NCBI GenBank assembly: GCA_027064285.1
Contig: JAMOPX010000193.1
Coordinates: forward strand, 1 to 7,676
Direction of reading: 5' to 3'
DNA: 7,676 nucleotides
Origin: Desulfobacterales bacterium
GTDB taxonomy: Bacteria; Desulfobacterota; DSM-4660; Desulfatiglandales; JALVZP01
Part shown: in pieces, positions 6,040 to 7,676 of the stretch
Position numbering within the stretch: position 1 is the stretch's first letter
How the letters are laid out: each line of letters starts with the position of its first letter
Notes under the pieces: generated by a model
Database searches by the model: none
Told to the model about the DNA's origin: nothing
The model's input: only the letters and a program-made list of their open reading frames with translations
Position numbers and translations under genes: made by a program

Positions 6040-7398
6040 TTATATTATCCTACAAAAAACAGCTCCAAAAAATCCATCCATTTTATGGATATGAGGATAG
6101 GTCCTGAAAAATCCGCATTTATCCTCCAGATCCTTGAGCCACGCACAAATTGAAGAGATGTTCAATTGTCTTATCTCAGGATGATCTTCTAAAAACTCCT
6201 CCACTATCATCTCGTTTTCTTCCTTAGATATAGTGCAGGTGGTATAAAGCATTATCCCACCTTTTTTTAAAATCTTAGCTGAAGCATACAAAAGCATCTT
6301 CTGAATCATAGAAAGCATCTTGATATCTTGCTCGGTTTTCACCCACTTAATATCTGGATGTCTCATAATTGTACCAAGCCCCGAACAAGGGGCATCTACA
6401 AGTATTTTGTCAAAATGGGATTTAAAAATAGAAAATACCTTTCTTCCATCTCCCACAACAGGATATATAAAATCTTCCAGACCCTCCCTTCTCAGGGTCT
6501 GAGCGAGGATTAACAATCTTTTAGGGTCTATGTCAAGTGCTATTATTTTCCCATTTTTTTTAATAAGTTCTGCCATGTGAACAGACTTTGTGCCAAGCCC
6601 AGCACATACATCCAGAATCGTATCATTTGGCATTGGATTTAAGATATAAGCACATAGCTGAGATGCCTCATCCTGAACAAAAAAAAGCCCTTTTTTATAT
6701 GCCCTAAGTTGAGTAACAGGTCGTTGCAGTCCTTTTATGATTATTCCCACAGGAGAATACTTTGTTGGATAAACCTCTTTCACACCCTCCTGAACAAGGA
6801 GTTCTATAAGTTTTTCTCTATCTGTTTTCAAGGTATTTACCCTTATGGTCAAATAGGGTGTTCTGTTTCCTGCTTCCAAGAGTTTTTCTGTCTGCTCATA
6901 TCCAAGCTCTCTCAACCACTTTTTTACAAGCCATTCAGGATATGAATAATAAACAGAAAAAAATTTTACCAATTCTTTTTTTCTGTCAGGAAAGGATATA
7001 TTGTTTTTGTTCCTGCATATGTTCCTTAAGATACCATTTACAGTACTGGCAATATGTCTGCCCCTTCTTTTTGCCTGCCTTACAGCCTCATTCACAATGG
7101 CAAAATCTGGAACCCTATCCATAAAATAAAGCTGGTAAATAGCAATCCTCAATATATTGAGGACATCAGGATCAAGTTTTTTAAAAGGGAATCTGAGAAA
7201 CTGCTGAATTATCCAATCCAATCTGAGCTTCCACCTTATAACTCCCTGTATAATATTTACTACAAAGGCTCTGTCCTTGTCCCTTAGATTGCATCTGTCC
7301 AAATATGTCTTTAGAATCTGATTAGAAAAAGCAGGATTATTACTTAACCTGTTTAATATCCTTAGACTCAGATCCCTGTGATTCTGATCCTTGCTCAT
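6040..7398 (-). CDS. rsmB: 16S rRNA (cytosine-967-C5)-methyltransferase RsmB (Sun/Fmu)
   Basis: RsmB methylates C5 of C967 in 16S rRNA using SAM. The N-terminal ~130 residues are the NusB-like RNA-binding domain (RDLSLRILNRL, then the segment ending VNGILRN). The Rossmann methyltransferase domain follows: IRVNTLK, FVQDEASQL, SAM motif I DVCAGLGTKS (263-272; the family often has DxCAAPGGKT), motif IV LVDAPCSGLGTIMRHPDIKW with Cys338, and motif VI YTTCTIS with the catalytic Cys388. The end, HKMDGFFGAVF, is typical. I chose ATG 7398 (452 aa) because MSKDQNHRDLSLRIL aligns with the usual RsmB start. An ATG at 7467 would add 23 residues (MGFLVWISVRIETFKADGAI...) that I do not recognise, without an RBS; the RBS at 7398 is also weak. 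First gene of the rsmB-rpe-tkt operon; in related bacteria the upstream neighbours are often fmt or DUF116 genes, but here a mobile element follows instead. Confidence 0.93.
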   Translation of the reverse strand: MSKDQNHRDLSLRILNRLSNNPAFSNQILKTYLDRCNLRDKDRAFVVNIIQGVIRWKLRLDWIIQQFLRFPFKKLDPDVLNILRIAIYQLYFMDRVPDFAIVNEAVRQAKRRGRHIASTVNGILRNICRNKNNISFPDRKKELVKFFSVYYSYPEWLVKKWLRELGYEQTEKLLEAGNRTPYLTIRVNTLKTDREKLIELLVQEGVKEVYPTKYSPVGIIIKGLQRPVTQLRAYKKGLFFVQDEASQLCAYILNPMPNDTILDVCAGLGTKSVHMAELIKKNGKIIALDIDPKRLLILAQTLRREGLEDFIYPVVGDGRKVFSIFKSHFDKILVDAPCSGLGTIMRHPDIKWVKTEQDIKMLSMIQKMLLYASAKILKKGGIMLYTTCTISKEENEMIVEEFLEDHPEIRQLNISSICAWLKDLEDKCGFFRTYPHIHKMDGFFGAVFCRII

Positions 7399-7465
7399 GA
7401 TAACGCCTATCGCTCCGTCAGCCTTAAAAGTTTCTATTCTTACAGAAATCCACACCAGAAAGCCC

Positions 7466-7543
7466 ATAAGCTTCAGCTATGGGAAGAATGGCTTATCATT
7501 ATTATAAGCACCATGTTCGAAAAATCTTTTTAAACAGGCTTAT
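7466..7543. repeat. Four alternating copies of ATAAGC/GCTTAT upstream of rsmB
   Basis: ATAAGC occurs at 7466-7471 and 7504-7509, and its reverse complement GCTTAT at 7491-7496 and 7538-7543. The pair 7491-7496/7504-7509 gives a perfect 6-bp stem with a 7-nt loop; the other pairings give alternative, larger hairpins. IS200/IS605 elements carry subterminal hairpins at their left ends, which makes this a candidate for such an end, but the arrangement could also be chance in AT-rich DNA. Confidence 0.45.
7501..7506 (-). promoter_or_regulatory. Candidate -10 element for the rsmB operon
   Basis: On the minus strand this reads TATAAT, a perfect sigma-70 -10 hexamer, inside the hairpin cluster and about 30 nt before the rsmB-frame ATG at 7467 (about 100 nt before 7398). 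No convincing -35 is seen 16-18 nt upstream, so this is only a candidate. Confidence 0.3.
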
Positions 7544-7549
7544 ATATTC

Positions 7550-7578
7550 TTGAATAGTGGATGAGATAATAATATAAC
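7550..7578 (+). promoter_or_regulatory. Candidate promoter of the tnpB-like gene
   Basis: TTGAAT (7550-7555) and TATAAC (7573-7578) are separated by exactly 17 bp, matching 4/6 and 5/6 of the sigma-70 consensus. Transcription would start about 7585, only a few bases before the ATG at 7589, implying an almost leaderless message. This agrees with the lack of a Shine-Dalgarno but could be chance. Confidence 0.35.
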
Positions 7579-7588
7579 CAATATTAAA

Positions 7589-7676
7589 ATGCAATTGAGA
7601 AGATACAGATACAAGCTGAAGGTCAGAAGTAAGGGAAAAGGGCAGAAGCTGTGGAAATTTGCTGGAGCATACAGGC
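7589..7676 (+). CDS. tnpB: TnpB/OrfB-like protein, N-terminal 29 codons only (runs off window)
   Basis: The frame starts MQLRRYRYKLKVRSKGKGQK and continues L-W-K-F-A-G-A-Y-R to the edge. TnpB (OrfB) proteins of IS200/IS605 elements start in this way: a short basic strand of the type Y-(K/R)-Y-(R/K)-L-x-P, then a Gln-x-x-x-L helix and a (F/W)-x-G-x-x-R motif. Characterised TnpB proteins are omega-RNA-guided DNA nucleases, ancestral to Cas12. The catalytic RuvC and zinc-finger parts would be beyond the window, so I cannot tell whether the gene is intact. An in-frame stop at 7562-7564 excludes a longer start, and this is the only ATG. It is divergent from rsmB. No Shine-Dalgarno is present. Confidence is limited by the 29 residues. 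Confidence 0.65.
   Translation, partial: MQLRRYRYKLKVRSKGKGQKLWKFAGAYR

Larger units (their letters stand above)
7490..7676 (+). mobile_element. Probable left end of an IS200/IS605-family (tnpB) element, cut by window edge
   Basis: The call rests on the tnpB-like start at 7589 and the hairpin cluster to its left. The exact left boundary cannot be placed: no flanking target sequence can be compared, and this family makes no target duplications. The right end, where a guide-like omega RNA would be encoded, lies outside the window. No tnpA is seen in the window. Confidence 0.45.

Noticed and set aside
7466..7543. A CRISPR array formed by the repeated hexamers
   Set aside because: The units are 6 bp, alternate in orientation and have uneven spacing; they do not fit CRISPR repeats and spacers.

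Overview
This is bacterial DNA of moderate to low GC. It carries two exported-protein genes on the left, a three-gene housekeeping operon on the minus strand, a lone rsmG gene between them, and the beginning of a TnpB-type (IS200/IS605-like) gene at the right edge. Bacterial rRNA methyltransferases (RsmG, RsmB), Shine-Dalgarno starts and a PEP-CTERM-like sorting tail indicate a Gram-negative bacterium. The mix resembles Desulfobacterota or Nitrospirota, but that placement is an impression and not proven by the window.

Left part (1-2498, plus strand). The first gene is cut by the window edge. It encodes an exported, Asn/Ser/Thr-rich protein ending in a VPxP-hydrophobic-RK tail of the PEP-CTERM/VPLPA-CTERM type. 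After 58 nt follows a complete gene for a secreted protein with seven tandem repeats of about 46-64 residues (probably a seven-bladed beta-propeller) and a separate C-terminal beta-rich domain. The two could form a small surface-protein unit.

Junction (2499-2754). The minus strand holds a broken 5' fragment of rarA (mgsA), with a net one-base frameshift just before a degraded Walker A motif and no 3' part. This looks like the scar of a rearrangement that placed the surface genes beside the housekeeping block. rsmG (plus strand) starts inside the edge of this fragment.

Housekeeping block (2745-7398). rsmG (16S rRNA G527 N7-methyltransferase) runs head-on into the minus-strand operon rsmB-rpe-tkt, and the stop codons of rsmG and tkt overlap. 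The operon is very tight: 1 nt between rsmB and rpe, and a 17-bp overlap of rpe and tkt. Rpe and transketolase are consecutive enzymes of the non-oxidative pentose phosphate or Calvin-type sugar rearrangements. RsmB and RsmG both methylate 16S rRNA.

Right edge (7399-7676). Upstream of rsmB lies an AT-rich stretch with four alternating copies of the hexamer ATAAGC/GCTTAT, then the first 29 codons of a tnpB-like gene pointing away. This is probably the left end of an IS200/IS605-family element inserted close upstream of the rsmB operon.

I found no CRISPR array, tRNA, rRNA or recognisable defence system. There is no gene-free stretch longer than 300 bases. The points most worth a second look are the rarA scar, the mobile-element end, and the seven-repeat secreted protein.
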